The notes: a model not told the origin generated them from the letters alone. A DNA stretch of 64,000 nt from Bradyrhizobium sp. (GCF_027307225.1 NZ_DAHUXJ010000015.1:62001-126000), one strand, 5' to 3'. Counted from the first letter of the stretch, positions 36,000 through 46,493 are shown. Numbers and translations: made by a program.

Positions 36000-38014
36000 T
36001 GCCGGCTATCGTTTTGCAAATGCTTTGTGTCGCTGGATTGCTTGGATCGGCAGTTCTGGCGATTGTTCTGAGCCGCTCAAAGATCGCCACGCCCATCATC
36101 TATAGCGCGACGTTGGCCGCGTCTGCGATTGCGTTAATTGCGTCCATCCACTGGTTGCTCGGCGATACGGCGAACGCCACCGATCTGACCTTCCCGATCG
36201 GACTGCCATGGCTTGGCGCCCATTTCCGACTCGACGCGCTGGCCTCGTTTTTCCTTGTTGTCGTCAATCTCGGGGGAGCCACAGCAAGCCTTTATGGTCT
36301 CGGCTACGGTCATCACGAGGAGGCGCCGCAGCGCGTGCTGCCCTTCTTCCCCGCTTTCCTAGCAGGAATGAATCTCGTGGTGCTAGCGGATGATGCGTTT
36401 TCCTATCTACTGTGCTGGGAATTCATGTCGCTGGTCTCTTGGGCGCTGGTGATGGCGCACCACCGTGAAGCGGGCAACGCAAAGGCTGGCTACGTCTACC
36501 TGGTGATGGCGAGTTTCGGCACGCTCGCACTCCTGCTGGCCTTCGGCCTGCTGGCGGGACCGGCTGGCGATTACGGATTTGCAGCCATTCGCACGGCTCA
36601 ACATACGCCCTACGTGGCTACGTTGGTGTTGATCCTGATGTTGCTCGGAGCCGGTTCAAAGGCCGGCCTGGTGCCGTTGCATGTCTGGCTGCCGCTCGCT
36701 CATCCAGCTGCTCCGAGCCACGTCTCGGCGCTGATGAGCGGCGTCATGACCAAGGTCGCGATCTACGGCTTCATTCGCGTCGTGTTCGATCTGCTGGGAC
36801 AGCCGTTATGGCCGGCAAGCGTAGTCGTCCTCATCCTTGGCGGTATCACCGCCGTCATGGGGATTTTGTACGCCATGATGGAAAATGACCTCAAACGCCT
36901 GCTCGCTTACAGTACGATCGAAAATGTCGGCGTTATCTTCGCGAGCCTCGGCCTTGCATTGGCTTTCCAGGCCAACGGGCTGAAACTACTGGCAGCGCTC
37001 GCCTTCACCGCGGCGTTGTTTCATGTTCTCAATCACTCCTTCTTCAAGAGCCTGCTTTTCTTCGGCGCCGGCGCCGTCCTGACTGCGACCGGCGAGCGGG
37101 ACATGGACAAACTGGGCGGCCTCATTCACCGCATGCCTTTTACAAGTTTCGCCGTTCTCATGGGTTGTGTCGCGATCTCTGCGCTTCCACCCTTCAACGG
37201 CTTCGTCTCGGAATGGCTCATGTTTCAGGCCGTGCTGCACAGTCCGGAGTTGCCGCAATGGGCGTTGAAGGTCACCGTGCCTGCGGTCGGCGCTCTATTG
37301 GCCTTGGCTGCTGCGTTGGCAGCGGCGTGTTTCGTCAAGGCATACGGCGTGACCTTTCTCGGGCGGCCGCGCGGCGTGGCGGCAGAAACCGCAGAGGAAG
37401 TCGACCGCTACTCGCTTTCGGCAATGTTCGTCCTCGCCGCGCTTTGCTTGCTGGCCGGAATTCTGCCTGGGCTGGTCATCGACGCGCTTTCGCCGATCAC
37501 GCTCCAGATCCTCGGTGGCCGCATGCCGATTCAGATCAACGAGCCCTGGCTTTCAATCGCGCCGATTGCTGAGAGTCGCAGTTCATACAATGGATTGCTT
37601 GTGATGGTGTTCATTACGATTTCCGCCTCATCGGCCGTCGTCTTTATTCATCGCTTTGCCTCTCGTGCGTTACGGCGGGGTCCGGCCTGGGGCTGCGGCT
37701 TTTCCGATCCGACACCCGCGGCTCAATATTCGGGCGGAAGCTTCGCTCAGCCTATTCGCCGCGTTTTCGGTACGCTCGTGTTCCACGCCCGCGATCATGT
37801 CGAGATGCCGACCCCCGGAGATATCAGGCCGGCGCGCCTGCGAATCGAATTGCACGATCTGATCTGGGAGGGAATGTATCAGCCGATCGCAGGTGCAGTC
37901 GGCCTCTCCTCCGCATGGCTTAACCGCCTGCAGTTCCTAACCATCCGGCGGTATCTCAGCCTGGTTTTTGCGACCCTCGTCGCGCTCCTTCTGGTCCTCG
38001 CGATATGGTCTTGA
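35999..38014 (+). CDS. hyfB: Hydrogenase-4 subunit B-like (NuoL/antiporter-type) protein
   Basis: The 671-residue membrane protein has a Mrp/complex I proton-channel core. A Glu is in LCWEFMSLVSW near 139-149 and a Lys is in GSKAGLVPLHVWLP near 218-231. A long C-terminal extension after residue 520 is typical of HyfB. It is the first structural gene of a set with hyfC, E, F, G and I. Confidence 0.88.
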   Translation: MPAIVLQMLCVAGLLGSAVLAIVLSRSKIATPIIYSATLAASAIALIASIHWLLGDTANATDLTFPIGLPWLGAHFRLDALASFFLVVVNLGGATASLYGLGYGHHEEAPQRVLPFFPAFLAGMNLVVLADDAFSYLLCWEFMSLVSWALVMAHHREAGNAKAGYVYLVMASFGTLALLLAFGLLAGPAGDYGFAAIRTAQHTPYVATLVLILMLLGAGSKAGLVPLHVWLPLAHPAAPSHVSALMSGVMTKVAIYGFIRVVFDLLGQPLWPASVVVLILGGITAVMGILYAMMENDLKRLLAYSTIENVGVIFASLGLALAFQANGLKLLAALAFTAALFHVLNHSFFKSLLFFGAGAVLTATGERDMDKLGGLIHRMPFTSFAVLMGCVAISALPPFNGFVSEWLMFQAVLHSPELPQWALKVTVPAVGALLALAAALAAACFVKAYGVTFLGRPRGVAAETAEEVDRYSLSAMFVLAALCLLAGILPGLVIDALSPITLQILGGRMPIQINEPWLSIAPIAESRSSYNGLLVMVFITISASSAVVFIHRFASRALRRGPAWGCGFSDPTPAAQYSGGSFAQPIRRVFGTLVFHARDHVEMPTPGDIRPARLRIELHDLIWEGMYQPIAGAVGLSSAWLNRLQFLTIRRYLSLVFATLVALLLVLAIWS

Positions 38015-38961
38015 TATCGGACATTCTTGTGCAAGGCGGGCAGATGCTTCTGGTGTTGCTGCTGGCGCCGCTGCTGACCGGCTTTGTGCGCAAGATGAAG
38101 GCCCGCCTGGTGCGTCGCCAGGGAGCGTCGGTCTTTCAACCGTATCGCGATCTCCTGCGATTGCTCCGCAAGGAAGTGGTACTGGCGGACAACGCCTCCT
38201 GGCTGTTCCGCGTGACGCCCTATGTGACCTTTGCCGCGATCTGGGTTGCCGCCGCCCTGGTGCCGACGTTCGCCACCGGCCTCCTCTTCAACTGGACTGC
38301 GGATCTGATTGCCATCGTGGCGCTGCTCGGAAGTGCACGCTTTTTTCTAGCGCTTGCCGGAATGGACGTCGGCACCAGTTTTGGCGGCATCGGCTCGAGC
38401 CGCGAAGTCATGATCGCCGCTCTCGCGGAGCCGGCGATGCTCCTGTTTGTATTTTGCATAGCGCTGGTTGCCGGCTCGACCCAACTTTCGACGGTCGCAA
38501 ATTTCATGGCCTCGTCCTATGTCGGCTTACGGGTGTCGCTGGGAATGGCGATGATCGCGCTCATCATGGTGGCACTCGCGGAGAACGCGCGAATTCCGGT
38601 CGACAATCCGGCCACGCACCTGGAGCTCACCATGGTGCATGAAGCGATGGTTCTCGAATATTCCGGTCGCCACCTCGCAATGATCGAATTCGGCGTTTTC
38701 CTAAAACTATTGCTCTATATCTCGCTGATCGCGTGCGTGTTCCTACCCTGGAAGATAGCAGTCTTCGGTGCCGGCCCATTGTCCTACGCCATCGGCGCCG
38801 TCGCCTACCTCGTCAAGCTCGCGGCTGCGGGCTTTTTCCTTGCACTGTTCGAGACCGCCACGGCGAAAATGCGGGTCTTTCGCGTTCCGCAATTTCTCGG
38901 TGCGGCTCTCATGCTGGGTCTGCTCGGCACCCTCCTGCTGTTCGTATCAAAGAGCTTCTGA
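38005..38961 (+). CDS. hyfC: Hydrogenase-4 subunit C-like (NuoH-type) protein
   Basis: The 318-residue, about 8-TM protein has the NuoH-type segments RRQGASVFQPYRDLLRLLRK near 33-52 and ENARIPVDNPATHLELTMVH near 193-212, which sit at the quinone-proximal interface of complex I. The gene overlaps hyfB by 10 bases and hyfE by one. Confidence 0.88.
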   Translation: MVLISDILVQGGQMLLVLLLAPLLTGFVRKMKARLVRRQGASVFQPYRDLLRLLRKEVVLADNASWLFRVTPYVTFAAIWVAAALVPTFATGLLFNWTADLIAIVALLGSARFFLALAGMDVGTSFGGIGSSREVMIAALAEPAMLLFVFCIALVAGSTQLSTVANFMASSYVGLRVSLGMAMIALIMVALAENARIPVDNPATHLELTMVHEAMVLEYSGRHLAMIEFGVFLKLLLYISLIACVFLPWKIAVFGAGPLSYAIGAVAYLVKLAAAGFFLALFETATAKMRVFRVPQFLGAALMLGLLGTLLLFVSKSF

Positions 38962-39629
38962 TGCAGATGCACAGCCTCGACTTCGATATCTCGCATACGC
39001 TCGCAGGCGGGCTCGTCCTGATCAGCTTCATGATGCTGTACCAGGACCGGCTTTATTCGCTGCTCAACGTCTTTGCGCTCCATGCCGTAGTGCTCGCGCT
39101 TTCCGTCGCCTGGCAAGCCTATGTCCAGAACGCGCCCCATCTCTACATCACGGCAGCAATCGCCCTCATCTTCAAGGCGATCGTCATTCCGGTGGCGCTG
39201 CATCGCATCATCAAGCAGCTTGGCATTCATCGCGACATCGAGTCGGCCGTCGGTATCGGGCCAACCATGCTGGCCGGGATGGCACTGGTCGCCCTCTCCA
39301 TGGTCCTGATGCTGAGGGTGACCGCCGATGCCGACCCGCTGGCGCGCGAGGACCTCGCCTTCGCCCTGTCGGTTGTGCTGCTCGGACTTTTGGTCATGGT
39401 AACGCGCCGCAATGCCGTCAGTCAGGTCGTGGGATTCATGTCGCTCGAGAACGGACTAGTGCTGGCAGCTACCGGCGCTAAAGGAATGCCGCTCGTCGTT
39501 GAGATCAGTGTCGCCTTCTCGATCCTGATCGCGTTCATCGTCATCGGCATCTTCCTGTTCCGAATCCGCGAACGCTTCGACTCCGTGGACGTGTCCGCAC
39601 TCGACGATTTCCGGGGCGAACGGCGATGA
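38961..39629 (+). CDS. hyfE: Hydrogenase-4 subunit E-like protein (NuoK-like)
   Basis: The 222-residue membrane protein has about six TM segments. LYQDRLYSLLNVFALHAVVL near 24-43 and GFMSLENGLVLAAT near 157-170 match the HyfE/MrpC/NuoK type. The start ATG shares one base with the hyfC stop. Confidence 0.85.
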   Translation: MQMHSLDFDISHTLAGGLVLISFMMLYQDRLYSLLNVFALHAVVLALSVAWQAYVQNAPHLYITAAIALIFKAIVIPVALHRIIKQLGIHRDIESAVGIGPTMLAGMALVALSMVLMLRVTADADPLAREDLAFALSVVLLGLLVMVTRRNAVSQVVGFMSLENGLVLAATGAKGMPLVVEISVAFSILIAFIVIGIFLFRIRERFDSVDVSALDDFRGERR

Positions 39630-41077
39630 ACGTGCCTTCCTTCGATCCAGTGGCGGCTGTCCTGCTAATTCCGATCGGCTCGGCAGCGTTGCTGGCCATA
39701 CTGCCAGGTTACCGGCTGACGGCGCGGCTAAATGTTGTAGCTAGTCTCGCGACATTCCTGTCGGCGCTCTCATTGTTCGTGGTCGAACGTCCGCTGCCGG
39801 GGCCGTATGTGCTGGTCGACGACTTGAACATCGTCTTCATCGTGCTCAACACCTTCGTGGGCTTCACGACCAGCATCTTCAGCGCAAGCTATATCGCGCA
39901 CGAACTCGAGACCGGGCGGTTGACCCCGGTGTACCTGCGTTTCTACCACGCCATGTATCAGACCATGATGTTCGGCATGAACCTCGCCTTCGTGTCGAAC
40001 AATATCGGCTTGATGTGGGTCGCGCTGGAAATCGCTACCCTGACCACGGTGCTGATGGTCGGGATCTATCGGACGCACGCCGCCCTCGAAGCTGCGTGGA
40101 AATATTTCATTCTGGGCAGTGTCGGCATCGCATTCGCCCTGTTTGGCACGATCCTGGTCTACATGGCGGCGCGCCCGGTCGTAGGCGAAGGGCAGGACGG
40201 CATGGTCTGGACGCTTCTGATCCAACATGCCGCGAATTTCGATCCTGCGCTTCTCAACGTCGCTTTCATATTCCTTCTGCTCGGCTACGGCACCAAGGTC
40301 GGTCTCGCGCCGCTGCACGCATGGCTGCCCGATGCCCACGCCGAAGGTCCGACGCCGATATCGGCGGTGCTGTCGGGGCTGCTGCTGAATGTCGCGCTCT
40401 ATGCGCTATTGCGCTTCAAGATATTGTTGGCCGCCAATCCGGCAGCGATTGCGCCCGGCCCCCTGATGGTGACGATCGGCCTCGTGTCCTTGGTTTTTGC
40501 AGCGTTCATGCTCTACCGCCGGCGCGACATCAAACGGCTGTTCGCCTATTCCTCGATCGAGCACATGGGCATCATCGTGTTCGCGTTCGGCATGGGCGGC
40601 CCGCTCGCCAATTTTGCCGGGCTGTTGCACATGGTGATGCACAGCTTGACCAAATCGGCGATTTTCTATGCGGTCGGCCATATTTCGCAGATCAAGAGCA
40701 CGCAGCGGATCTCCAGGATCCGGGGCTTGACGGTGACCCATCCGGCGCTGGGCTGGGGTCTGGTGATGGGCGTCGTCGCGATCTCCGGCTTGCCGCCGCT
40801 CGGCATCTTCATGAGCGAATTTCTCGTCGTCAGCTCCACCTTCGCCCGGGCTCCCTTGCTTGCTATCGTGCTGGTGTTCGGGCTTCTGCTTGCCTTTGGC
40901 GCATTGACCTTGCGCATGACCAGCGTCGCATTCGGTGAGCCTCGCGGCAGCACCAAGTCAGCCGAGGCTTCCTATGTGCCGATGTTTGCCCATCTCTCGC
41001 TGGTTCTGGTTGCGGGAATCTATCTTCCCGCGCCGCTCGTCGTCTGGTTCCAGCATGTGGCTCGCCTTTTGGGATAG
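39626..41077 (+). CDS. hyfF: Hydrogenase-4 subunit F-like (NuoM/N-type) protein
   Basis: The 483-residue antiporter-like protein has the Glu in GLMWVALEIATLTTVLMVGI near 128-147 and the Lys in GYGTKVGLAPLHAWLPDAHA near 222-241. It is the second proton-channel subunit; a HyfD-like one is absent. It overlaps hyfE by four bases. Confidence 0.88.
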   Translation: MNVPSFDPVAAVLLIPIGSAALLAILPGYRLTARLNVVASLATFLSALSLFVVERPLPGPYVLVDDLNIVFIVLNTFVGFTTSIFSASYIAHELETGRLTPVYLRFYHAMYQTMMFGMNLAFVSNNIGLMWVALEIATLTTVLMVGIYRTHAALEAAWKYFILGSVGIAFALFGTILVYMAARPVVGEGQDGMVWTLLIQHAANFDPALLNVAFIFLLLGYGTKVGLAPLHAWLPDAHAEGPTPISAVLSGLLLNVALYALLRFKILLAANPAAIAPGPLMVTIGLVSLVFAAFMLYRRRDIKRLFAYSSIEHMGIIVFAFGMGGPLANFAGLLHMVMHSLTKSAIFYAVGHISQIKSTQRISRIRGLTVTHPALGWGLVMGVVAISGLPPLGIFMSEFLVVSSTFARAPLLAIVLVFGLLLAFGALTLRMTSVAFGEPRGSTKSAEASYVPMFAHLSLVLVAGIYLPAPLVVWFQHVARLLG

Positions 41078-41096
41078 TTGGGGGAATTAGCCGGAT

Positions 41097-42608
41097 ATGC
41101 CATCGCTAATCGACGTCATGCTTGAGGGCCGTCAGGTCCAGCAACACAGGCCGTGGCCGCGAGCTACAGTCGATGCTTCGGTTTGGACATTTGCGGCAAG
41201 CGAGCTGGCACAGGGACGCTGGAGCCTACTCGGCCTCTGGGGAGAACCCTCCACGGTGCACATGGCGATCATGGACGGATATGCGGCAGATATCGTTGTT
41301 GTCAGCCTGGATTGTCCCGACTGCGTTTACCCGTCAGTCGGCAAGCACCACCCGCCGGCGCTTCGATTGGAGCGCACCATCAACGATCTGTTTGGATTGT
41401 CGGCGGAAGGCTTGCCCGACACTCGCCCGTGGCTTGATCACAATCGTTGGGGCGTCCGCTTCCCCTTGGGCAACCGTATCAACGCATTGCCGAAGGCGCC
41501 GCCGTATCGCTTCCTGCCGGCGGAAGGCGGCGGCCTGCACCAGGTCGCGGTCGGTCCGGTGCATGCGGGAACGATCGAGCCTGGGCATTTCCGGTTTGCG
41601 GCAAGCGGAGAGACCGTGGTCCGCTTGGAAGAGCGGCTCGGATATACCCACAAGGGTATCGAGGGGCTCATGATTGGCGCCAGCGTCGAAAGTGCTGCCC
41701 AACTCGCCGGACGCGTGTCAGGCGACAGCACCGTCGCCTATGCTTTTGCCTTTTCGCGGGCGGCCGAAGCGGCCTTACAGCTTGTCGTGCCGGATCGCGG
41801 AATCTGGCTGCGTGCTCTCCTTGCGGAGCTTGAGCGGCTCGCCAATCATCTCGGCGACGTCGGGGCGATCTGCAACGATGCCTCTTTCGCGTTGATGCAC
41901 GCGCACTGCAGCGTGTTGCGCGAGAGCGTGCTGCGTGCATCCAATACGGCATTCGGTCATCGCTTGATGCGGGATATTATCGTGCCCGGTGGGGTGACCC
42001 ACGACCTCAGCGACGAAGGCAAAGAAATTATCCAGATGGCACTGGATAATGTCCGCCTCCGCTTTCCGGCTTTGGTCGAACTCTATGACAACACAGCATC
42101 GCTCCAGGATCGCACCGTCGATACCGGTGTGCTCAACCCCGCATTGGCCAAACAATATGCCGCGGGCGGCTACGTCGGCCGCGCCTCCGGCCGATCCTTC
42201 GACGCGCGCCGGACCCTTGCCTATCCGCCGTATGATGACTTGCGCTTTGAGGTACCCGTCCTGAATGAGGGTGATGTCAATGCGCGCATCTGGATCCGAG
42301 TGCGTGAAGTTGAGCAGAGCCTCTCCCTGATCGACCAGATACTGGACCGGATTCCCGAAGGCCCACCGCGGGCAAGGGCGGGCCAACTTCGTGAGCCGCG
42401 GGAAGGCATGGCGATCGTCGAGGGATTTCGCGGCGACATTCTGGTTTGGCTCCGCTTGCGGGATGGCCGGGTCGAACGATGCCATCTGCGCGACCCGTCG
42501 TGGTTTCAATGGCCGCTTCTAGAGGCAGCGATCGAGGGTAATATCGTTGCGGATTTTCCGCTCTGCAACAAGTCGTTCAATTGCTCCTACTCGGGTCACG
42601 ATCTCTAA
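41097..42608 (+). CDS. hyfG: HyfG-like large subunit without a Ni site
   Basis: The 503-residue protein fuses a NuoC-like domain (about 1-140) and a NuoD/hydrogenase-large-like domain (GPVHAGTIEPGHFRF near 153-167, YTHKGIEGLMIG near 183-194). The first Ni motif, normally C-x2-C, reads AGRVSGDS near 204-211, with no Cys. The C-terminal motif, normally DPCxxC, reads FNCSYSGHDL with one Cys. Hence three of four Ni ligands are missing, so it should not be a hydrogenase. It is 19 bases after hyfF. Confidence 0.85.
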   Translation: MPSLIDVMLEGRQVQQHRPWPRATVDASVWTFAASELAQGRWSLLGLWGEPSTVHMAIMDGYAADIVVVSLDCPDCVYPSVGKHHPPALRLERTINDLFGLSAEGLPDTRPWLDHNRWGVRFPLGNRINALPKAPPYRFLPAEGGGLHQVAVGPVHAGTIEPGHFRFAASGETVVRLEERLGYTHKGIEGLMIGASVESAAQLAGRVSGDSTVAYAFAFSRAAEAALQLVVPDRGIWLRALLAELERLANHLGDVGAICNDASFALMHAHCSVLRESVLRASNTAFGHRLMRDIIVPGGVTHDLSDEGKEIIQMALDNVRLRFPALVELYDNTASLQDRTVDTGVLNPALAKQYAAGGYVGRASGRSFDARRTLAYPPYDDLRFEVPVLNEGDVNARIWIRVREVEQSLSLIDQILDRIPEGPPRARAGQLREPREGMAIVEGFRGDILVWLRLRDGRVERCHLRDPSWFQWPLLEAAIEGNIVADFPLCNKSFNCSYSGHDL

Positions 42609-42620
42609 GGACGGCACAAG

Positions 42621-43154
42621 ATGCGCAAGCTGCTTTTGGAAAGTCTGTTTCGCCGGCCCTTCACAGAACAGGCACCGTCGCCGCACGACATCGCGGTAAC
42701 CGAACTCGCCACGGCCGTCGGTCGCGCGGTCCGGCGGCGTCTCGGCCGAAGCCTCTCAATACGCGAGGTCGACGCAGGCTCCTGCAACGGATGCGAACTT
42801 GAAATCCACGCGCTTAACAACGCCTACTACGATGTCGAGCGCTTCGGCCTCCGGTTCGTTGCGTCGCCGCGTCATGCTGATGTGTTGATGGTGACCGGAC
42901 CGGTGACGAAGAACATGCGCGAGGCGTTGGAGCGCACCTATCATGCGATCCCCAACCCGAAATGGGTCGTCGCCGTGGGAGATTGCGCCCGGGATGGCGG
43001 CTGTTTTGCCGGCAGCTATGCAGTGGTAGGAGGGGTCTCGCAGGTAATTCCCGTCGATCTTCATATTCCCGGCTGTCCTCCGCCGCCCACCATGATCTTG
43101 CAGGGCCTTCTCGCCCTGCTCGATCGAGCGGCCAAAAACGCCAGCTCCATTTGA
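42621..43154 (+). CDS. hyfI: HyfI-like (NuoB-type) Fe-S subunit
   Basis: The 177-residue protein keeps all four ligands of the N2-type 4Fe-4S cluster: C55 and C58 (GSCNGCELE), C122 (GDCARDGG) and C152 (PGCPPPP). So the electron path to the quinone side is retained, although its partner large subunit lacks Ni. It is 12 bases after hyfG. Confidence 0.9.
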   Translation: MRKLLLESLFRRPFTEQAPSPHDIAVTELATAVGRAVRRRLGRSLSIREVDAGSCNGCELEIHALNNAYYDVERFGLRFVASPRHADVLMVTGPVTKNMREALERTYHAIPNPKWVVAVGDCARDGGCFAGSYAVVGGVSQVIPVDLHIPGCPPPPTMILQGLLALLDRAAKNASSI

Positions 43155-43648
43155 GGCTCTGGGGACGCCTTCGGCTCTTCCAAGCCGGCTTGATCGCTGG
43201 GTGCGTTCAAACCGGAGTAGTCCTTGCGGTGACGCCGTTGGTAATCCTTTTCGCACAATATCGGGACGATGATTCCAGCACGTCTAGTCGCGATCCAATG
43301 CTGTCAGTGGTCTCGTTGCTGCCATTGATCTATCTGGTGCTCGCAGCGGGGGTGGCTCTGACAAAGCACCGCTACGTTACGTTGACGAGCACGCGAATCC
43401 GCCACGCATCGCGGCTGATGTCGACCTCCGAGCCTGATCGAACAGCCAGTACGCTCGCCGTCTGTCTCTTTTTTGCTTCCATCGGGTGCGCATCGCTTGC
43501 CCTGCAGCCGCCTCCCGCCATCCTGGCTTCGATGAACTGGCATCTCGGCTCCCACGCGGCTGCACCCATATTGTGGTCGGCAGTATTGAGCGTCTGCGTG
43601 GCCAGTTTCGGAGCAAACGCGCATGCCGCCGTCGACGCCACGCACTGA
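43151..43648 (+). CDS. Four-TM membrane protein at the end of the hyf operon
   Basis: The only credible start is a TTG at 43151 that overlaps the hyfI stop (TTGA). The 165-residue frame has four hydrophobic segments: AGLIAGCVQTGVVLAVTPLV, MLSVVSLLPLIYLVLAAGVA, LAVCLFFASIGCASLAL and PILWSAVLSVCVASFG. I know no HyfA/H/R/D family member like it. A ribosome site is not obvious, so the start is uncertain. It could be an extra subunit of the complex. Confidence 0.5.
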   Translation: MRLWGRLRLFQAGLIAGCVQTGVVLAVTPLVILFAQYRDDDSSTSSRDPMLSVVSLLPLIYLVLAAGVALTKHRYVTLTSTRIRHASRLMSTSEPDRTASTLAVCLFFASIGCASLALQPPPAILASMNWHLGSHAAAPILWSAVLSVCVASFGANAHAAVDATH

Positions 43649-43754
43649 TCCTGAGGGTGGCGCTTAATCTCGGAACTAAGCGGTTCGTCGCCTCGGAGAT
43701 GCGGCTAGACTAAAACATGATCGTTAGGCATACATCTATGGAAGATCGCTACTG

Positions 43755-44540
43755 ATGTTCAATACATCACATCTAACGAGAGTAGCATTGAAGATCATCG
43801 GCAAATACAAAGGCAGGCTGGGTGAGATCGCGATCTGGGAAAGCGAACAGACGGGCGACCGCTTCTATCGCGAAGGCGAAATTTTCCAGAGCCAAAGCTC
43901 GGCGTCCGGGGAGAGTCGATTCCCATACGTAAAGATAATGGAAGCGTTTTTAAGCGACGCCAACAGTGTCCTGCTCCTCGGATGTGGCGGAGGTAACCTC
44001 GCGACGATGCTGGCACGCCAAGGCAAGAGCGTAACCGTCGTCGACCACAACCCAGTCAGCTTCGACCTCGCCAAGCGCTTCTTCGGATTGCCAAAGGAAA
44101 TTCTCTGCATAGTCGCGGATTTTAGGGAATATCTCTTGGCCGAGACACGTATTTTCGACGGTATGGCGATCGACGTCGGCGGACCCGGATTTTGCTTCGA
44201 GGAGCAGTTCGATCCGGCAACCTGTCAGTCGATCACGGCACGGCTGAAACCCAGCGGGCGCGCAATCCTGAACATGCTTGTCGCGACCGATTTCGACGCG
44301 GCGCCTGACATGATCGGTGGCGATCTTTCCGATGGTCACATGACTTCTTGGATATTCGACCATCCGGGTCGTCTAAACCGAAATGTCCTCATCGCCTGCC
44401 TGCCGAGGCTGCGCCGGGCCGCTAACCGGCGTTGCATGGCGAAATTTTCCAAGACCGTCGGCTGTGGTTGGGCGTTGCGGCGCCCGCGTCAGCCTTCGCA
44501 TGGCAATAAACCCGTCGTCGTCGACACTTGCACGTCCTAA
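43755..44540 (+). CDS. Spermidine-synthase-like SAM methyltransferase
   Basis: The 261-residue protein has a Rossmann core: [17 protein letters not shown] near 71-87, [19 protein letters not shown] near 92-110 and AIDVGGPGF. It resembles the spermine/spermidine synthase fold, but the substrate is unknown. It shares length, motifs and the start region ([13 protein letters not shown] vs KLLGRYQGRNGQI) with the protein at 49513-50286. The last 30 residues are basic and diverge. Confidence 0.75.
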   Translation: MFNTSHLTRVALKIIGKYKGRLGEIAIWESEQTGDRFYREGEIFQSQSSASGESRFPYVKIMEAFLSDANSVLLLGCGGGNLATMLARQGKSVTVVDHNPVSFDLAKRFFGLPKEILCIVADFREYLLAETRIFDGMAIDVGGPGFCFEEQFDPATCQSITARLKPSGRAILNMLVATDFDAAPDMIGGDLSDGHMTSWIFDHPGRLNRNVLIACLPRLRRAANRRCMAKFSKTVGCGWALRRPRQPSHGNKPVVVDTCTS

Positions 44541-44565
44541 CCCGCCGCGCCCAGGGAGAAACGAA

Positions 44566-46164
44566 ATGTTGGAACAAGGCACACGCAACCCGGATTTCGG
44601 GGCAGACAAATTCGGATTCAGAGATCTCAGACGGGTGAACTGGAATTTCCTCGAACCCGAACTGTACGAATGCGCCCTCAAGGACGGCGAAGCGCAGGTC
44701 ACGTCCGGCGGTGCGCTCTGCGCCGAAACCGGCGTGCACACCGGCCGCAGTCCAAAAGACAAATATATCGTCTGTGATGACCAGACGGAGCAGACCGTTT
44801 GGTGGGCAAACAACGGCAAAATGACCCCCGCGCAATTTGCGCGATTGTATCAGGACTTCATTGTTCACTCCGCCGGCAAGACCTTGTATGCTCAGGATCT
44901 ATACGCCGGCGCTGATCCGGAATTCGGAATGCGTACGCGCGTCTTCACGGCGCTTGCATGGCATTCGCTTTTCATCCGTACTCTGTTGCTCAGACCCAAC
45001 CGCAGCGAACTCTCGACATTCCTGCCGGAACTCACGATCTACTGCTGCCCGACCTTCAAGGCGGATCCCAAGCGCCACGGCGTGCGCAGCGATACGGTGA
45101 TTGCGATCGATTTTTCGCGAAAGATCGTCTTGATCGGGGGAACTTCGTACGCAGGCGAGATCAAGAAGGCTGTGTTTACGACGTTGAATTACTTTCTTCC
45201 CGCTCAAAACGTCATGCCGATGCATTGTTCTGCAAATGTCGGCCCGCAGGACGACGCGGCCATCTTCTTCGGTTTGTCTGGAACGGGGAAAACAACTCTG
45301 TCTGCCGATCCGGGGCGCACGCTGATCGGCGACGACGAGCACGGTTGGGGCTCCAAGGGCATCTTCAATTTCGAGGGCGGTTGCTACGCGAAAGCCATTA
45401 AGCTCAGTGCTGAAGCCGAGCCGGCCATATATGCGACCACCCAGCGTTTCGGAACGGTGCTGGAGAACGTCGCCTTCGACCCGATCACGCGGATCTGCGA
45501 TTTCGACGATAGCTCGAAAACGGAGAATACGCGCGCTGCGTATCCGATGCATTTCATTCCCAACGCTTCAAAGACCGGGCGCGCTGGGCACCCGAAAAAT
45601 CTCGTCATGCTGACCGCGGACGCCTTCGGCGTAATGCCGCCCATTGCCAAGCTGACAGCGGCGGAAGCCATGTTTCATTTCCTGTCGGGGTACACCGCCA
45701 AGGTTGCCGGAACGGAGAAGGGCGTGGTCGAACCCGAAGCCACCTTCTCGACCTGTTTTGGTGCCCCGTTCATGCCCCGGCCGCCCGCGGTCTACGGCGA
45801 TCTGTTGCGCTCGCTCATTGCAAAGCACAACGTCAACTGCTGGCTGGTAAATACCGGTTGGACCGGGGGAAAATACGGGGTCGGACAACGGATGCCCATC
45901 AAGGTGACCCGTACTCTCCTGACGGCCGCACTCGATGGCACGCTCAACGACGGCGAATTCTACATCGATAAGCATTTCGGCTTTCAGGTACCCGCATCGG
46001 TCAAGGGCGTCGACAGCCGCATCTTGACGCCCCGGGAGACATGGAGCGACAAGGAGGCCTACGACGCCGCTGCGGCCAAGCTTGTGCAGATGTTTCAGGA
46101 CAATTTTGCAAAGTTCAAGAGCGTCGTCCAGGCGGACATCGGGGCAGCCGCAATGTCCGCCTAG
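44566..46164 (+). CDS. pckA: Phosphoenolpyruvate carboxykinase (ATP)
   Basis: The 532-residue enzyme converts oxaloacetate to PEP with ATP. The motifs are present: [10 protein letters not shown] near 62-71, [20 protein letters not shown] near 195-214, the P-loop [16 protein letters not shown] near 236-251 and LIGDDEHGW. The start follows AGGGAGAA. It may be an accessory copy because it sits among accessory genes. Confidence 0.95.
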   Translation: MLEQGTRNPDFGADKFGFRDLRRVNWNFLEPELYECALKDGEAQVTSGGALCAETGVHTGRSPKDKYIVCDDQTEQTVWWANNGKMTPAQFARLYQDFIVHSAGKTLYAQDLYAGADPEFGMRTRVFTALAWHSLFIRTLLLRPNRSELSTFLPELTIYCCPTFKADPKRHGVRSDTVIAIDFSRKIVLIGGTSYAGEIKKAVFTTLNYFLPAQNVMPMHCSANVGPQDDAAIFFGLSGTGKTTLSADPGRTLIGDDEHGWGSKGIFNFEGGCYAKAIKLSAEAEPAIYATTQRFGTVLENVAFDPITRICDFDDSSKTENTRAAYPMHFIPNASKTGRAGHPKNLVMLTADAFGVMPPIAKLTAAEAMFHFLSGYTAKVAGTEKGVVEPEATFSTCFGAPFMPRPPAVYGDLLRSLIAKHNVNCWLVNTGWTGGKYGVGQRMPIKVTRTLLTAALDGTLNDGEFYIDKHFGFQVPASVKGVDSRILTPRETWSDKEAYDAAAAKLVQMFQDNFAKFKSVVQADIGAAAMSA

Positions 46165-46493
46165 GTTCGATGGTAGGACCGTGGACATTGGATGCCGAGA
46201 CGGTTTTCGGCAGGCCCTCGGAGTGAGCATAACGGTCTTGCCGCTGATGGCGTTGATGTTGGCTATGCTGCCGAAAAAAGGGGCGTTCATCGCAGCAATC
46301 TGAGCGACGAAGGCTCCGGATTTCGAATGATGCGCCTGAAAGCATAAAACTCGTCGGATCGTGGTTCGAGGGGAGGATTGTCGAGCAGCGTATTCGCTGC
46401 TTCTGCATTTGCTGCCTGTCTCTCAAAAATCTCGCTTGAGCGTTTTGACAGCGGGTCCCAGCTGAAACAAGCAAGCTTTAAGGTCTGCTCGAC
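46165..46493. other. No recognised gene
   Basis: A 329-base stretch between pckA and the CDF-like gene. A minus-strand frame (46287-46520) overlaps the next start and has no recognised domain. I see no terminator-like hairpin. Confidence 0.5.

Noticed and set aside
41097..42608. Calling the Hyf-like operon a [NiFe] hydrogenase
   Set aside because: Three of the four Ni-ligand cysteines are absent, and no maturation genes are in the window.
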